From contig CAVZHQ010000006.1 of NCBI GenBank assembly GCA_963775125.1, positions 930,001 to 994,000 of the forward strand: 64,000 bases of DNA, written 5' to 3'. Of the stretch, positions 26,094 to 35,842 are shown in pieces. The DNA is from JAHECQ01 sp963775125 (GTDB lineage: Bacteria > Actinomycetota > Acidimicrobiia > Acidimicrobiales > SZUA-35). The translations under genes were made by a program, and so were the position numbers. The notes below the pieces were generated by a model. It was given only the letters and a program-made list of their open reading frames with translations, had not been told where the DNA came from and made no database searches. Within the stretch, counting starts at the first letter, position 1, and each line of letters opens with the position of its first letter.

Positions 26094-27086
26094 ATGGTCA
26101 TGGCGGACGAACCCAAGGACACGGGCGCGGCCGCTGTCTCGCCCGACCCATCAACGCTCGATCGAGCGTTCCGGCACGATCCGGTCATGCTCGACGAAGT
26201 CACAGCCCTCGTTGCGACGACGCCGGCCGGCACCTTTGTCGACTGCACGATCGGCGGTGGTGGACACAGCGAGCGGATCCTCGAGACCTGTCCCCACTTG
26301 GACGTACTCGGCATCGACCGAGATCCGCTTGCTCTGGCGGCGAGCGCGCATCGTCTCGCTCGCTTCGGATCACGGGTTCGGTTGTACCGCGGTCGGTTCG
26401 ATCGAATTGCCGACGCAATGGCCGACCATGGCATCGAGCAGGTGTCCGGGTTCCTCTTCGATCTGGGTGTGAGTTCGCCTCAGCTCGACCTCGCGCACCG
26501 CGGGTTCTCGTACCGCAACGATGGGCCGCTCGACATGCGGATGGACACCGATGCTCCCTTGTCGGCCGCCGACATCGTCAACGCTTCCGACCAGCGGACC
26601 TTGGCTTCGATCCTTCGTCGCAACGCCGACGAGCGGTTCGCCAACCGCATCGCAGCCGCCATCATCGCCGCACGACCGTTCACCTCGACCGTCGCGCTCG
26701 CGGAAGTCGTGGTGCAGGCCATTCCCGCGCCGGCCCGTCGCACCGGCGGGCATCCCGCCAAACGTACCTTCCAGGCCCTGCGCATCGCCGTCAACGACGA
26801 ACTGGACATGTTGGTCCCTGCCCTCGAGGCCGCGGTCGATGCGCTGGCGCCGGGCGGACGGGGACTGGTCCTCACCTACCACTCGGGCGAGGACCGACTG
26901 GTGAAGGACGTATTTCGCAGGCGCAGCACGGTGGACGTCCCGCCCGGTTTACCGGTACCCGCCACCGACGAACCCGAGTTCTCCGTGCTGCGCCCGCTTG
27001 CCCGCCGCCCGCAAGTGGCCGAACAGGAACGAAATCGCCGTGCGGCCAGCGCTCGGCTCCGCGGCATCGAACGGCGGGCCGCCTGA
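26094..27086 (+). CDS. rsmH: 16S rRNA m4C1402 methyltransferase RsmH
   Basis: S-adenosylmethionine-dependent N4-methyltransferase acting on C1402 of 16S rRNA (formerly MraW). The SAM-binding loop is FVDCTIGGGGHSERIL, followed by LGIDRDPLAL, the LFDLGVSSPQLD motif, RGFSYRNDGPLDMRMD and the C-terminal VLTYHSGEDRLVKDVF. About 330 residues, the usual length. The ATG at 26094 is preferred over 26100 because AAGG lies nine bases upstream. Its TGA overlaps the ATG of ftsL by one base. Confidence 0.92.
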   Translation: MVMADEPKDTGAAAVSPDPSTLDRAFRHDPVMLDEVTALVATTPAGTFVDCTIGGGGHSERILETCPHLDVLGIDRDPLALAASAHRLARFGSRVRLYRGRFDRIADAMADHGIEQVSGFLFDLGVSSPQLDLAHRGFSYRNDGPLDMRMDTDAPLSAADIVNASDQRTLASILRRNADERFANRIAAAIIAARPFTSTVALAEVVVQAIPAPARRTGGHPAKRTFQALRIAVNDELDMLVPALEAAVDALAPGGRGLVLTYHSGEDRLVKDVFRRRSTVDVPPGLPVPATDEPEFSVLRPLARRPQVAEQERNRRAASARLRGIERRAA

Positions 27087-27500
27087 TGGCTCGTTCGACT
27101 TCGGCTGCTCCGGCTTCACCGCCCCGCGTCCGGGCCAAGGGTCAGGTCGCACGAGCGACCCCGGCTTCGACTGATCGATCGTTCCGTGTTGCGTCGACTG
27201 GCGGTTCGGCGCATTGCCTACTTCGGCACCTGCGCGTTGATCGTGATCGGCGTCTTCACGGTTGCACTGGCCCAGGCCGAGTTGGTCGAGCGCCAGGGTC
27301 GCCTCGACGAGACCCGGCGGACGCTCGACGAGGCCGAAGCCGATCTGGCCAAACTCCAGCGAGACGTCGATCGTGCATCCTCGCCCGAGCAGATCGTGAG
27401 CCGTGCCACTGCGCTCGGTATGGTCCGGGCCGCCGAGCCCGTCTACTTCACCGCCGTTCGCCCGCTCGGCCAGGCGCCGGTACCCAGCGGGGGCGACTGA
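27086..27500 (+). CDS. ftsL: FtsL-like division protein (probable frameshift)
   Basis: Small bitopic membrane protein of the FtsL/DivIC type, part of the FtsQ-FtsB-FtsL division complex. After a basic start (LRRLAVRRIAY) there is one transmembrane helix (FGTCALIVIGVFTVALA), then a periplasmic coiled coil (ETRRTLDEAEADLAKLQRDV) and ATALGMVRAAEPVYF. A GTG at 27186 gives 104 residues. I prefer the ATG at 27086, which touches the rsmH stop and gives a basic Ala/Pro/Ser-rich cytoplasmic tail, but this needs a one-base shift near 27180. Identification rests on topology and position between rsmH and ftsI. Confidence 0.7.
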
Positions 27501-29536
27501 TGCCCGCCTCTGGTACCCGCAACCCTGGGCCGAGTCGGCGAACGACGGGCACTCGAACGACGGGCACTCGTCCGAACACCACTCGTCCGAACACCACTCG
27601 TCCGAACACCACTCGGTCCAACGCAACCGCACGTGCCAGCCGGAAACGGCAGCGTGCCACACTCTTCGATCCGCGCCGTCGCATGCGGCTGGTGCTTGCC
27701 GGGTTCCTCCTGGTTGGATTGCTCTTCGTCGGTGTGTTGGTCGATCTGCAGACGGGACGAGCCGAACGGCTCCGCGACCTGGGCGAATCCCAGCGAACCG
27801 GCACCCGGTCGCTGGCGGGATACCGCGGCTCGATCGTCGATCGGGATGGCTTCGTGCTGGCAGCATCGACGCCCTCGCTGGAGCTCGTCGCCGACCCTCA
27901 GTTGGTGCCCGACCCAGTAGCGACCGCCACCGTCCTCGCCCCTGCCCTCGGCGTCGTTCCCGAGGCCTTGATCGAGGCCCTGGTTCCCCAGAAGGACGGC
28001 GACCGCTACGGCCTCGTTGCCGAGTCGCTGGACGACGCGACGGTAGGCCGCCTCACCGCCCTCTTCGAGGAGGACACGCTCGAGGAGCCGCTTGCGGGGT
28101 TGGCGATGCGTCCGGCCGAAGCCCGGGTCTACCCGGCCGACACGCTGGGCCGACCGGTGGTCGGCGCGGTCAACAGCGACGAGCTCGGCGCATCCGGCGT
28201 CGAATGGCAGTTCCAGGAGTACCTCGCCGGCGAAGGTGGACTCGAGCACTTCGAGCGCGGCGTCTTCGGCTCGATCAATGGCGGCGAGTGGAGCGTCCAA
28301 CCGGCTCAGCCCGGCTCCGACATCATGCTGACCTTGGATCATCGCATCCAGTACGTGGTCGAGGAGGCGCTCATCGAGCATTGTCAGGAGATGAACGCTC
28401 GCGGTGCCAACGCGGTCGTCGCCGATCCCCGAACGGGCGAGATCCTGGCCATGGCCACGGTGCGCCGAAGCTCACCCGGCGTCTGTTATGTCCCGAAGTA
28501 CAACGCGTCGATCGTCGACACGTTCGAGCCGGGCTCCGTGCTGAAGGTGGTCACGTTTGCTGCTGCGGTCAGCGAACTCGGCTACACCGGCGACACACTG
28601 ATTGCCGTGCCTCCATCCATCACCGTTGGTGACAAGTCGTTCCCCGACCATCCGCGCCACCCTGCAGCGGACTTTGAGATCTCCCAGATCGCCGCGGACT
28701 CGATGAACGTCGGCACGATCAAGTTGGCCCAGCAGGTCGGTGCCGAACGCCTCTACGACTACCTGACGGCCTTCGGATTCGGTCAGGAGACCGGACTCGG
28801 GTTCAAGGACGAGGCGACCGGCACGGTCCATTCCACCTGGCACGGAAGCGAGGCCGGATCGATACCGATTGGTCAGGGCATCACGGTCAACACCGTGCAG
28901 CTGCTCTCGGCCTACAACATCATCGCCAATGACGGTGTCCATGTAGCGCCCAAATTGGTCCGCTCGGTCATCGCCCCGGACGGAACTCGCCAGCTGCCCG
29001 AACCACGGGAGGCTCGGCCGGTGATCACGGCAGCGGCCGCGGCCGAGGTGACCCGGATGCTCACCGGTGTCGTCGATTTCGGGACGGGAACGGCCGCTTC
29101 GGTTCCCGGGTACACGGTGGCCGGTAAGACCGGCACCGCGTGGAAGGTCCAGGACGACGGTCCGTACAAAGGCACCTATGGTGTCGAGGGGGACCGTGAC
29201 TACGTCGTGACGTTCGCCGGGTTCCTGCCGGCCGAGAACCCCCAACTCTCGATCGTGGTCGTCGTCGACGAGCCAACGGTGGAGACCACTGCGGGCACCG
29301 TTGCCGCGCCGGTGTTCGCCGACATCGCCCATTACGTGCTCCGCATCCTCGGCATCCCGCCAGGAACGCTCGACACCGAGAACGTCGGCCCGGTTCGTGG
29401 GGCTCCGGCGGGCCTGCCCGACGGAGCGGCCACGTCCTCCGACTCCGGCACGGAGCTCGATGACGAGGCGGACCAGGATGCCCTCACCGGGCAGGAGTCG
29501 TCGACCGACGAGGACGCATCCGAGGCCGACGAATGA
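27500..29536 (+). CDS. ftsI: Septal peptidoglycan transpeptidase FtsI (PBP3)
   Basis: Class B penicillin-binding protein of 678 residues, cross-linking septal peptidoglycan. A cytoplasmic tail of about 55 residues with 5-residue repeats precedes one membrane helix (LVLAGFLLVGLLFVGVLV). The pedestal domain begins AGYRGSIVDRDGFVLA. In the transpeptidase domain the catalytic serine and lysine are in FEPGSVLKV, the SxN motif is SMN in AADSMNVG, and the KTG motif is AGKTGTAWK. An acidic C-terminal tail follows. The ATG overlaps the ftsL stop by one base. Confidence 0.93.
   Translation: MPASGTRNPGPSRRTTGTRTTGTRPNTTRPNTTRPNTTRSNATARASRKRQRATLFDPRRRMRLVLAGFLLVGLLFVGVLVDLQTGRAERLRDLGESQRTGTRSLAGYRGSIVDRDGFVLAASTPSLELVADPQLVPDPVATATVLAPALGVVPEALIEALVPQKDGDRYGLVAESLDDATVGRLTALFEEDTLEEPLAGLAMRPAEARVYPADTLGRPVVGAVNSDELGASGVEWQFQEYLAGEGGLEHFERGVFGSINGGEWSVQPAQPGSDIMLTLDHRIQYVVEEALIEHCQEMNARGANAVVADPRTGEILAMATVRRSSPGVCYVPKYNASIVDTFEPGSVLKVVTFAAAVSELGYTGDTLIAVPPSITVGDKSFPDHPRHPAADFEISQIAADSMNVGTIKLAQQVGAERLYDYLTAFGFGQETGLGFKDEATGTVHSTWHGSEAGSIPIGQGITVNTVQLLSAYNIIANDGVHVAPKLVRSVIAPDGTRQLPEPREARPVITAAAAAEVTRMLTGVVDFGTGTAASVPGYTVAGKTGTAWKVQDDGPYKGTYGVEGDRDYVVTFAGFLPAENPQLSIVVVVDEPTVETTAGTVAAPVFADIAHYVLRILGIPPGTLDTENVGPVRGAPAGLPDGAATSSDSGTELDDEADQDALTGQESSTDEDASEADE
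27541..27615 (+). repeat. 15-bp tandem repeats in the ftsI N-terminal tail
   Basis: Five head-to-tail 15-bp units in frame: two copies of AACGACGGGCACTCG then three of TCCGAACACCACTCG, all identical within type. They encode TTGTR twice and PNTTR three times in the cytoplasmic tail of FtsI. Being in frame and in a disordered tail, they can expand or contract without breaking the protein. Confidence 0.9.
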
Positions 29537-31010
29537 CGTTGGGGCTCGTTGCGCTCGCCGACGCGCTCGGCGCGGCGCTGGTCGACCCGCGAGGTGACGC
29601 CGCGGCTGCGGTGATCCGGGCCGTGAGCCACGATTCGCGGCGAGTCGAACCCGGAGCCCTCTACTGTTGCGTTCCCGGAGAACACTTCGACGGGCACGAC
29701 TTCGCCGATGACGCAGCCCGCAACGGGGCCGGCGCGCTGCTGGTCGAACACCGAGTCGAGGTCGATCTGCCTCAGTTGGTCGTGCCCAGTGTGCGTCAGG
29801 CGATGGGTCCGGCGGCCAGCTTGGTGTTGGGTGAGCCGTCCAAGCGCCTCAATGTCATCGGTGTCACCGGAACCAACGGCAAGACGACGACCGTGCATCT
29901 CCTCGGGTCGATCCTGGGCCGCGACGGCAGCCGGGTCGAGACCCACGGCACGCTCACCGGGGCGCGCACGACCCCGGAGGGCCCGGAACTCCAGGAGCGA
30001 TTGGCCGATGCGGTGGCCCGCGGGGTTCGTCATGTTGCGATGGAGGTGTCCTCACACGCGCTCGACCTGCGTCGGGTGGACGGAACCCGATTCCGCGTGG
30101 TGATCTTCACCAATCTCGGGCACGACCATCTCGACCATCATGGCGACATGGAGCAGTACTTCCGGGCCAAGGCGCGTCTGTTCACCCCGGCGTTCACCGA
30201 CCTGGCGGTCATCAACGTCGATGACCCGTACGGGCAGCGGTTGGCCGACGACGTCGAGGCGATGCAGGTCGAGGGCAGGCAACCGGTCCGGGTGATTCGC
30301 GTTTCGATCGCTGACGCTGCTGACCTGCATCTCGACGGCCCGGTGGCCACGTTCACCTGGCGGGGCCTGCCGGTCGCGCTCCACCTGGCGGGGCGCTACA
30401 ACGTGTCGAATGCACTGGGCGCCGCGACCGCGGCCGAGGCCGTCGGTTGTGACCCCATCGACATCGCCGACGCCCTCTGCGCTGCCGAGCCGCCCGCGGC
30501 CGTTTCGAGTTGGTCAACATCGGGCAGCCGTTCCAAGTGGCCGTCGACTACGCCCACACCCCCGACGCGCTGACGGCCGTTCTCGCCGCCGGTCGGGAAT
30601 CGCTCGAGCGGTCCGATGCCCGTCTGCTGCTGGTCTTCGGTTGTGGCGGCGATCGCGATCGGGCCAAGCGGGGACCCATGGGTCGTGCCGCGGTCGACGG
30701 TGCCGACGTGGTGATCATCACCAACGACAACCCTCGGAGTGAGGACCCGGCAGTCATCATCGAGGAGGTCCTCGCCGGAATCCCCGAGGAAGATCGCCCT
30801 GGCGATCTCTTCGTCGAACCCGACAGGAGCCTCGCCATCGGCAAAGCAGTGGCAATGGCCCAGCCCGGTGACGTCGTCATCATCGCCGGCAAGGGTCACG
30901 AAACCGAACAGGTCATCGGCGACGCGGTCGTTGCATTCGACGATCGGGAGGCGGCCATCCCACCGCTTCGCGCGTGGCTCGATCGCATGGCCACCGGCGG
31001 TGGCGCATGA
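29533..31010 (+). CDS. murE: MurE, UDP-MurNAc-tripeptide synthetase (frameshifted)
   Basis: Mur ligase adding the third residue to UDP-MurNAc-L-Ala-D-Glu in the cytoplasm. ATP loop VTGTNGKTTTVHLL, the carbamylated-lysine region with FRAKARLF, NLGHDHLDHHG, and the C-terminal domain DYAHTPDALTAVL. The motif TNDNPRSEDP (DNPR) is that of enzymes adding meso-diaminopimelate, so the peptidoglycan is predicted to be of the mDAP type. The frame shifts near 30490-30500; read across, the C-terminal half with GRFELVNIGQPFQVAVDY joins correctly. ATGA overlaps on both sides. Confidence 0.9.
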
Positions 31011-32062
31011 TCCGACTGCTCGTGGCGGCCGCCCTTTCGTTCCTGTTCGCCGCAGTCGGGACGCGAGTTCTGATCGACGTGCTGACGCGCCAGCGAATCG
31101 GCCAACCCATTCGGGAGGACGGCCCGCAGGGTCACATGACCAAGGCGGGTACACCGACGATGGGCGGCATCGCCATCGTGTTCGGCGCGCTGGGCGGGTA
31201 TCTGCTCTCCGACTTCTTCGGCGGCGGGGTCGTGACCCGCAGCGGTCTGCTCGCCATGGCCACGATCTGCGGCGGAGGCTTGGTCGGATTCCTCGATGAC
31301 TGGGTCAAGGTCAGCCGCGAGCGGAACCTGGGCTTGAACAAGCGCATGAAGATGGCGGGCCTGTTGGCGGTGGCCATCGGTTTCTCCGTCGTTGCGCTGA
31401 ACGCCACCCCCGTGCACACGCAGATCTCGTTCACCCGATGGTCTTCGCCGGGCATCGACCTCGGTCCGGCCGGTTGGACCGTTTGGGCGGTCCTCATCAT
31501 CCTGGCCATGTCCAACGGGGTGAACCTGACCGACGGCCTCGACGGTTTGGCCGCCGGCACCGGAATCTTCAGCTTTGCGGCGTACCTCGTGATCGGTTTC
31601 TGGATCTTTCGACAGACGAACGCAGCCAATGGGTTCATCTACGACGTGCCCCACGCCCTCGACCTTGCCGTCGTTGCCGTTGCCATGATCGGAGCGCTCG
31701 CCGGCTTCCTGTGGTTCAACGCCGCTCCGGCCGAGATCTTCATGGGCGACACCGGTTCGCTCGCCATCGGCACGGGCCTGGCGTCGTTGGCCCTGCTCAC
31801 CAACACCCATCTGCTCCTCCCCATCCTGGGTGGCATCTATGTAACCGAGACGATCTCGGTCATGCTCCAGGTCGGCTGGTTCAAGGCATCGGGGGGCAAG
31901 CGCCTGTTCCGGATGGCGCCGATCCACCATCACTTCGAGCTGTTGGGCTGGCGCGAGACCAAGGTCATCATCCGCTTCTGGCTCATCGCCGGTGCGCTCA
32001 CTGCGCTCGGGCTCGGACTGTTCTACGCCGACTGGGTCAACAACGTGGAGCTGGTGCAATGA
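31007..32062 (+). CDS. mraY: MraY, phospho-MurNAc-pentapeptide translocase
   Basis: Polytopic membrane enzyme (351 residues) transferring phospho-MurNAc-pentapeptide to undecaprenyl phosphate, giving lipid I. It has about ten helices, the motif KAGTPTMGGIAIV, the catalytic-site aspartates in LVGFLDDWVKV and NGVNLTDGLDGLAAG, EIFMGDTGSLAIG, and the histidine loop MAPIHHHFELLGW. ATGA overlaps join it to murE and murD. murF, which normally lies directly before mraY, is absent. Confidence 0.95.
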   Translation: MIRLLVAAALSFLFAAVGTRVLIDVLTRQRIGQPIREDGPQGHMTKAGTPTMGGIAIVFGALGGYLLSDFFGGGVVTRSGLLAMATICGGGLVGFLDDWVKVSRERNLGLNKRMKMAGLLAVAIGFSVVALNATPVHTQISFTRWSSPGIDLGPAGWTVWAVLIILAMSNGVNLTDGLDGLAAGTGIFSFAAYLVIGFWIFRQTNAANGFIYDVPHALDLAVVAVAMIGALAGFLWFNAAPAEIFMGDTGSLAIGTGLASLALLTNTHLLLPILGGIYVTETISVMLQVGWFKASGGKRLFRMAPIHHHFELLGWRETKVIIRFWLIAGALTALGLGLFYADWVNNVELVQ

Positions 32063-33405
32063 CCGAACGTTCGACCACTGATCCCGATCTGGCCATCCCC
32101 TTGGTCGTCGGATACGGCATCACCGGACAGGCGGTGGTTGCGGCGTTGCTGCGACGCGGCTTCTCACCTGTCGTCGTCGATGACCGGCCGAGCGAGTCGG
32201 CGCTCGAGGTGGCGAGGGCCGCCGGCATCGCGTTGATCGTCGGCCCGACTCCGGCAGCGTTGAGCGCACTCGTCGCAACTGCTTCGGTCGTCCTACCGAG
32301 CCCCGGCCTTCCCGCGAGCCACCCGGTCTTCGCCGCGGCTGCAGCCGCGCAGACCCCGATCCGCAGCGAGTTCGATCTGGCCGCGCTCTGGGACAACCGG
32401 CCGATCGTGTCCATCACCGGGACCAACGGCAAGACCACGGTGACGCTGCTGGTCGCTGACGCCTTGGAACGCTCGGGCATTCGGGCGGCGGCCGTCGGGA
32501 ACACCGAGACCCCCTTGGTCCAGGCGATCGACGACCCGGCGATCGAGGTCTTCGTGGTCGAGGCGTCGTCGTTCCGGCTGCTGCACAGCGGTCATTTCGC
32601 TCCGAGGGTTGCCACCTGGCTCAACTTCGCGCCTGATCACCTCGATGCCCACCGTGACCTTGCCGAGTACGAGGCAGCGAAGGCCTCCATCTGGGCCCAC
32701 CTGCCCGCCGATGGCGTGGCCATCGGCAACCGCGACGACGCGACGGTGCTGGCCCACCTCCCCGACTCCCCTCGATCCATGACGTTCGGACTCGATCATG
32801 GCGACTGGCGCGTCGACCAGCATGGTTGGCTGATGGGACCCGACGGCCCGTTCGTCAAGATCGATCAACTGGCGCGTCGCCGCCCGCACGACCTGGCAAA
32901 TGCGCTTGCGGTTGCGGCCACGGCGACCGCGGCCGGAGCCACGATCGACGGAGTCGTCGCTGCGCTCATCGCGTTCAACGGCTTCGAACACCGGGTGCAG
33001 TTCGTCGGCGAGTGGAACGGTGTGGCCTGGTACAACGACTCCAAGGCGACCGTGCCGCACGCAACGCTCGCCGCCATCGGCGGCTTCGATTCGGTGGTCC
33101 TCATTGCCGGCGGCAAGAACAAAGGGCTCGAGCTCACCAGCCTGGCTCAGGGCGTGCCGCCCGTCCGGGCCGTGGTGGCCACCGGGTCTGCTGCCGACGA
33201 GGTCGCGGCGGTCTTCGCTGCAACCTCGGTGACAGAAATTCGAACGGCGCACTCGATGGAAGAAGCCGTCGAGTTGGCCGCATCCCTTGCCAAACCCGGC
33301 GACACGGTCCTGTTGTCGCCCGCCTGCACGAGCTACGACTGGTACGCCAACTACGGCGAACGTGGTCGTGACTTCATCGGGATCGTGACCCGGAGGTTCG
33401 CATGA
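32059..33405 (+). CDS. murD: MurD, UDP-MurNAc-L-alanine:D-glutamate ligase
   Basis: Mur ligase of 448 residues adding D-glutamate to UDP-MurNAc-L-Ala. N-terminal nucleotide-binding fold VVGYGITGQAVVAALLRRGF, ATP loop SITGTNGKTTVTLLVAD, EASSFRL, NFAPDHLDAHRDLAEYEAAK, and the C-terminal domain YNDSKATVPHATLAAIGGF with LLSPACTSYDWYANYGERG. All catalytic motifs are intact and the frame is continuous. Four-base overlaps on both sides. Confidence 0.95.
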   Translation: MTERSTTDPDLAIPLVVGYGITGQAVVAALLRRGFSPVVVDDRPSESALEVARAAGIALIVGPTPAALSALVATASVVLPSPGLPASHPVFAAAAAAQTPIRSEFDLAALWDNRPIVSITGTNGKTTVTLLVADALERSGIRAAAVGNTETPLVQAIDDPAIEVFVVEASSFRLLHSGHFAPRVATWLNFAPDHLDAHRDLAEYEAAKASIWAHLPADGVAIGNRDDATVLAHLPDSPRSMTFGLDHGDWRVDQHGWLMGPDGPFVKIDQLARRRPHDLANALAVAATATAAGATIDGVVAALIAFNGFEHRVQFVGEWNGVAWYNDSKATVPHATLAAIGGFDSVVLIAGGKNKGLELTSLAQGVPPVRAVVATGSAADEVAAVFAATSVTEIRTAHSMEEAVELAASLAKPGDTVLLSPACTSYDWYANYGERGRDFIGIVTRRFA

Positions 33406-34700
33406 CATCTCGCACTCGGACAACATCTGGCAGCCGATCAGCACCGCCTCGCCGCACGCCGCCTCGCCGATCAGCGGCTCGCCGAACGACCGGGGTGCCG
33501 ACCCGGCGGCAGCCCGTGCGGGCGCGGCGGTCGGCGCCGTCGATCGCCACCACGACAGACGGTCAGCGTCTGGCCACGGAGCTGAGTCTGCTGTTCCTCG
33601 TCCTGACCATGTTCGGACTGGTCATGGTGCTCTCGGCCTCTTCGGCGACCAGCGTCCACACCCTGGACTCGACGCCGTTCTACCAGTTCAAGCGGCAGGC
33701 AATGTGGGCCATCCTCGGGGCGATCGCCTTCGTGGTGTCCAGCCGACTCGACTATCGACAGTTCCGACGTTTCGCGACCCCGTTGCTCGGGCTCACGTTC
33801 GTGATGTTGGTTGCCGTGCTCATTCCGGGCCTCGGCCACAACGTGAATGGATCCAACCGATGGCTGGGAGTAGGCCCCGCCGTGTTCCAGCCGTCGGAGG
33901 TCGCGAAGTTCGTGATGGTGGTGTACATCGCCGATCTTCTCAGCAGGCGCAGCGCGCGGATGGACCGTCCCGACCTCACCGTTCGTCCCGTCATCGTGGT
34001 CGTCGGGGCGTTGGCCGTCCTGTTGATCCTGCAGCCCAAGTTGGGAACCTCGGTCATCCTGGGCTCGGTTGCGCTCCTGATGCTGTTCATTGCCGGCGCC
34101 CGGGTCTCGAGCCTGGCCGGTTGGGCGTCGGTCGGGGTTCTGCTCGCCGCCTTCGCCGCGTACCTCGAGCCCTATCGACGAGCCCGCCTGTTCGCGTTCG
34201 TCGATCCCTGGGCGGACCCGCTCGGTAGCGGACTGCAGACCATTCAGAGTCAGGTGGGCATCGCGTCGGGTGGCCTGTTGGGCGTCGGACTGGGAAACTC
34301 TCGGAGCAAGTGGGGTTTCCTACCCGAGGCCCATTCCGACTTCATCTTTGCCATCGTGGCCGAGGAGGTCGGACTGATCGGTGCCGGCGCGCTCATCGTG
34401 GCCTTCCTGCTTCTCGGCTACTTGGGCGTGCGCACGTCGCTCCATGCGGCCGATCGATTCGGCACCTTGTTGGCCGCCGGCATCACGGCCTGGCTGATCT
34501 TCCAGGCGTTCCTCAACATCGGGATGGCGATGGGCCTGATGCCCATCACCGGCGAGCCACTGCCGTTCGTATCGGCCGGCGGATCCAGCCTCATCATGAC
34601 CCTCGGGGCCGCAGGCGTCCTGGTGTCGATTGCGCGGAGCGGTAGTGCGGCCAACGCCGAGGTCTTCGGCAAGTCGAGCGCGGCTGACGCACGACCATGA
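33402..34700 (+). CDS. ftsW: FtsW, septal peptidoglycan polymerase (SEDS)
   Basis: SEDS-family glycosyltransferase of 432 residues that polymerises lipid II at the septum with FtsI. A basic Arg/Pro-rich cytoplasmic tail of about 60 residues precedes ten or so membrane helices. The family motifs NGSNRWLGVGPAVFQPSEVAKF, LPEAHSDFIFAIVAEEVGLIG and EPLPFVSAGGSSLIM are complete. The place in the cluster between murD and murG identifies it as FtsW rather than RodA. Confidence 0.94.
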   Translation: MTSRTRTTSGSRSAPPRRTPPRRSAARRTTGVPTRRQPVRARRSAPSIATTTDGQRLATELSLLFLVLTMFGLVMVLSASSATSVHTLDSTPFYQFKRQAMWAILGAIAFVVSSRLDYRQFRRFATPLLGLTFVMLVAVLIPGLGHNVNGSNRWLGVGPAVFQPSEVAKFVMVVYIADLLSRRSARMDRPDLTVRPVIVVVGALAVLLILQPKLGTSVILGSVALLMLFIAGARVSSLAGWASVGVLLAAFAAYLEPYRRARLFAFVDPWADPLGSGLQTIQSQVGIASGGLLGVGLGNSRSKWGFLPEAHSDFIFAIVAEEVGLIGAGALIVAFLLLGYLGVRTSLHAADRFGTLLAAGITAWLIFQAFLNIGMAMGLMPITGEPLPFVSAGGSSLIMTLGAAGVLVSIARSGSAANAEVFGKSSAADARP

Positions 34701-35842
34701 CCGGCGACACCGCAGCCTCGGGGATTGTGATCACCGGCGGTGGAACCGCGGGACACACGAACCCGGGGATCGCCGTTGCCCAGGCACTTGTCGGCCTCGG
34801 CTTCCCCCGGTCCAAGATCCATTTCGTCGGCGGTGCCCGAGGCAACGAGGGAACCCTGGTCACCGAAGCGGGCTTCACCATCGACCTCCTGCCCGGCCGC
34901 GGCTTCGCCCGCAGTATGCGGCCGGCGGCACTGTTGGCCAACCTGGGAGCGGCGAGCGCCTTGGTCGCCGGCTTCGCCGACGCACGCCGGATTCTGCGGC
35001 TCCGGCGACCGGCCGCGGTGCTCTGTCTCGGCGGGTACGCGGCCGCACCGTTCTCGGTCGCCGCTGTTCTGGCCAGGGTGCCCGTGGTGGTCACCGAGCA
35101 GAACGCCCGAGCCAGCGCGGTGAATCGCCTCATCGGCCGCTTTGCCAAGGTGTGTGCGCTTCCCTATCCCGACGTCGATCTGCCCAACGGCGTCCTGACC
35201 GGAAATCCCATCCGTCCATCGGTCGTCGATGCGGTCCGCAGGATGGCGCCCGGCCCGGCCAAGGCGACACTCGGGCTGCCTTCTGACCGGACCGCGGTCG
35301 CCGTCTGGTCGGGATCACTCGGAGCTCGGAGCGTCAACCGTGCGGTTCGGGCGCTGGCCGAACAGTGGTCCGACCGCGACGATGTTGCGCTCTACCACGT
35401 GACGGGCCGGCGTGACTACTCCGAGTTCAAGGACCATCCGCCGACGGTGGACGCCGGTGGGCTTATCTACATCACGGTGGAGTACGAGAACCGGATGCCT
35501 GAACTGCTCGCTGCCGCGGATGTCGCGGTCTGTCGCGCGGGGGCATCGACCACGGCCGAACTGGCCGTCGCCGGTCTGCCGTCGATCCTTGTCCCGCTGC
35601 CGGGCGCACCCAGAGATCACCAGACGGCGAACACGGCCGAGTTGGTGGCTGCGGGCGGGGCCGTCCTCCTCCCGGACGCCGAACTCTCCGCGCAGTCGCT
35701 CGACGGCGCGCTCGCCCCGCTGCTCGACGAGGGGATTCGGGCCCGCATGGCGGCCGCGGCCGCCTCGGTCGGCCGGCCCGATGCCGCCGAACGAGTGGCC
35801 GAGCTCCTGCTCGGAGCGGCAGGTCTGGGAGTGTCGCCGTGA
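34697..35842 (+). CDS. murG: MurG, lipid II-forming GlcNAc transferase
   Basis: GT28 glycosyltransferase of 381 residues that adds GlcNAc to lipid I on the inner face of the membrane. N-terminal GGGTAGHTNPGIAVAQAL, RGFARSMRP, LGGYAAAPFSVAAVLARVP, VTEQNARASAVNR, and the donor-binding region RAGASTTAELAVAGLPSIL with PGAPRDHQTANTAEL. Frame intact. Overlaps ftsW by ATGA and murC by GTGA. Confidence 0.94.
   Translation: MTGDTAASGIVITGGGTAGHTNPGIAVAQALVGLGFPRSKIHFVGGARGNEGTLVTEAGFTIDLLPGRGFARSMRPAALLANLGAASALVAGFADARRILRLRRPAAVLCLGGYAAAPFSVAAVLARVPVVVTEQNARASAVNRLIGRFAKVCALPYPDVDLPNGVLTGNPIRPSVVDAVRRMAPGPAKATLGLPSDRTAVAVWSGSLGARSVNRAVRALAEQWSDRDDVALYHVTGRRDYSEFKDHPPTVDAGGLIYITVEYENRMPELLAAADVAVCRAGASTTAELAVAGLPSILVPLPGAPRDHQTANTAELVAAGGAVLLPDAELSAQSLDGALAPLLDEGIRARMAAAAASVGRPDAAERVAELLLGAAGLGVSP

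Noticed and set aside
26084..29536. A 1150-codon open frame joining rsmH, ftsL and ftsI
   Set aside because: It only reads the wrong frame of rsmH before entering ftsI. The real ftsI begins at 27500 with family-like sequence, and rsmH is clear in another frame.
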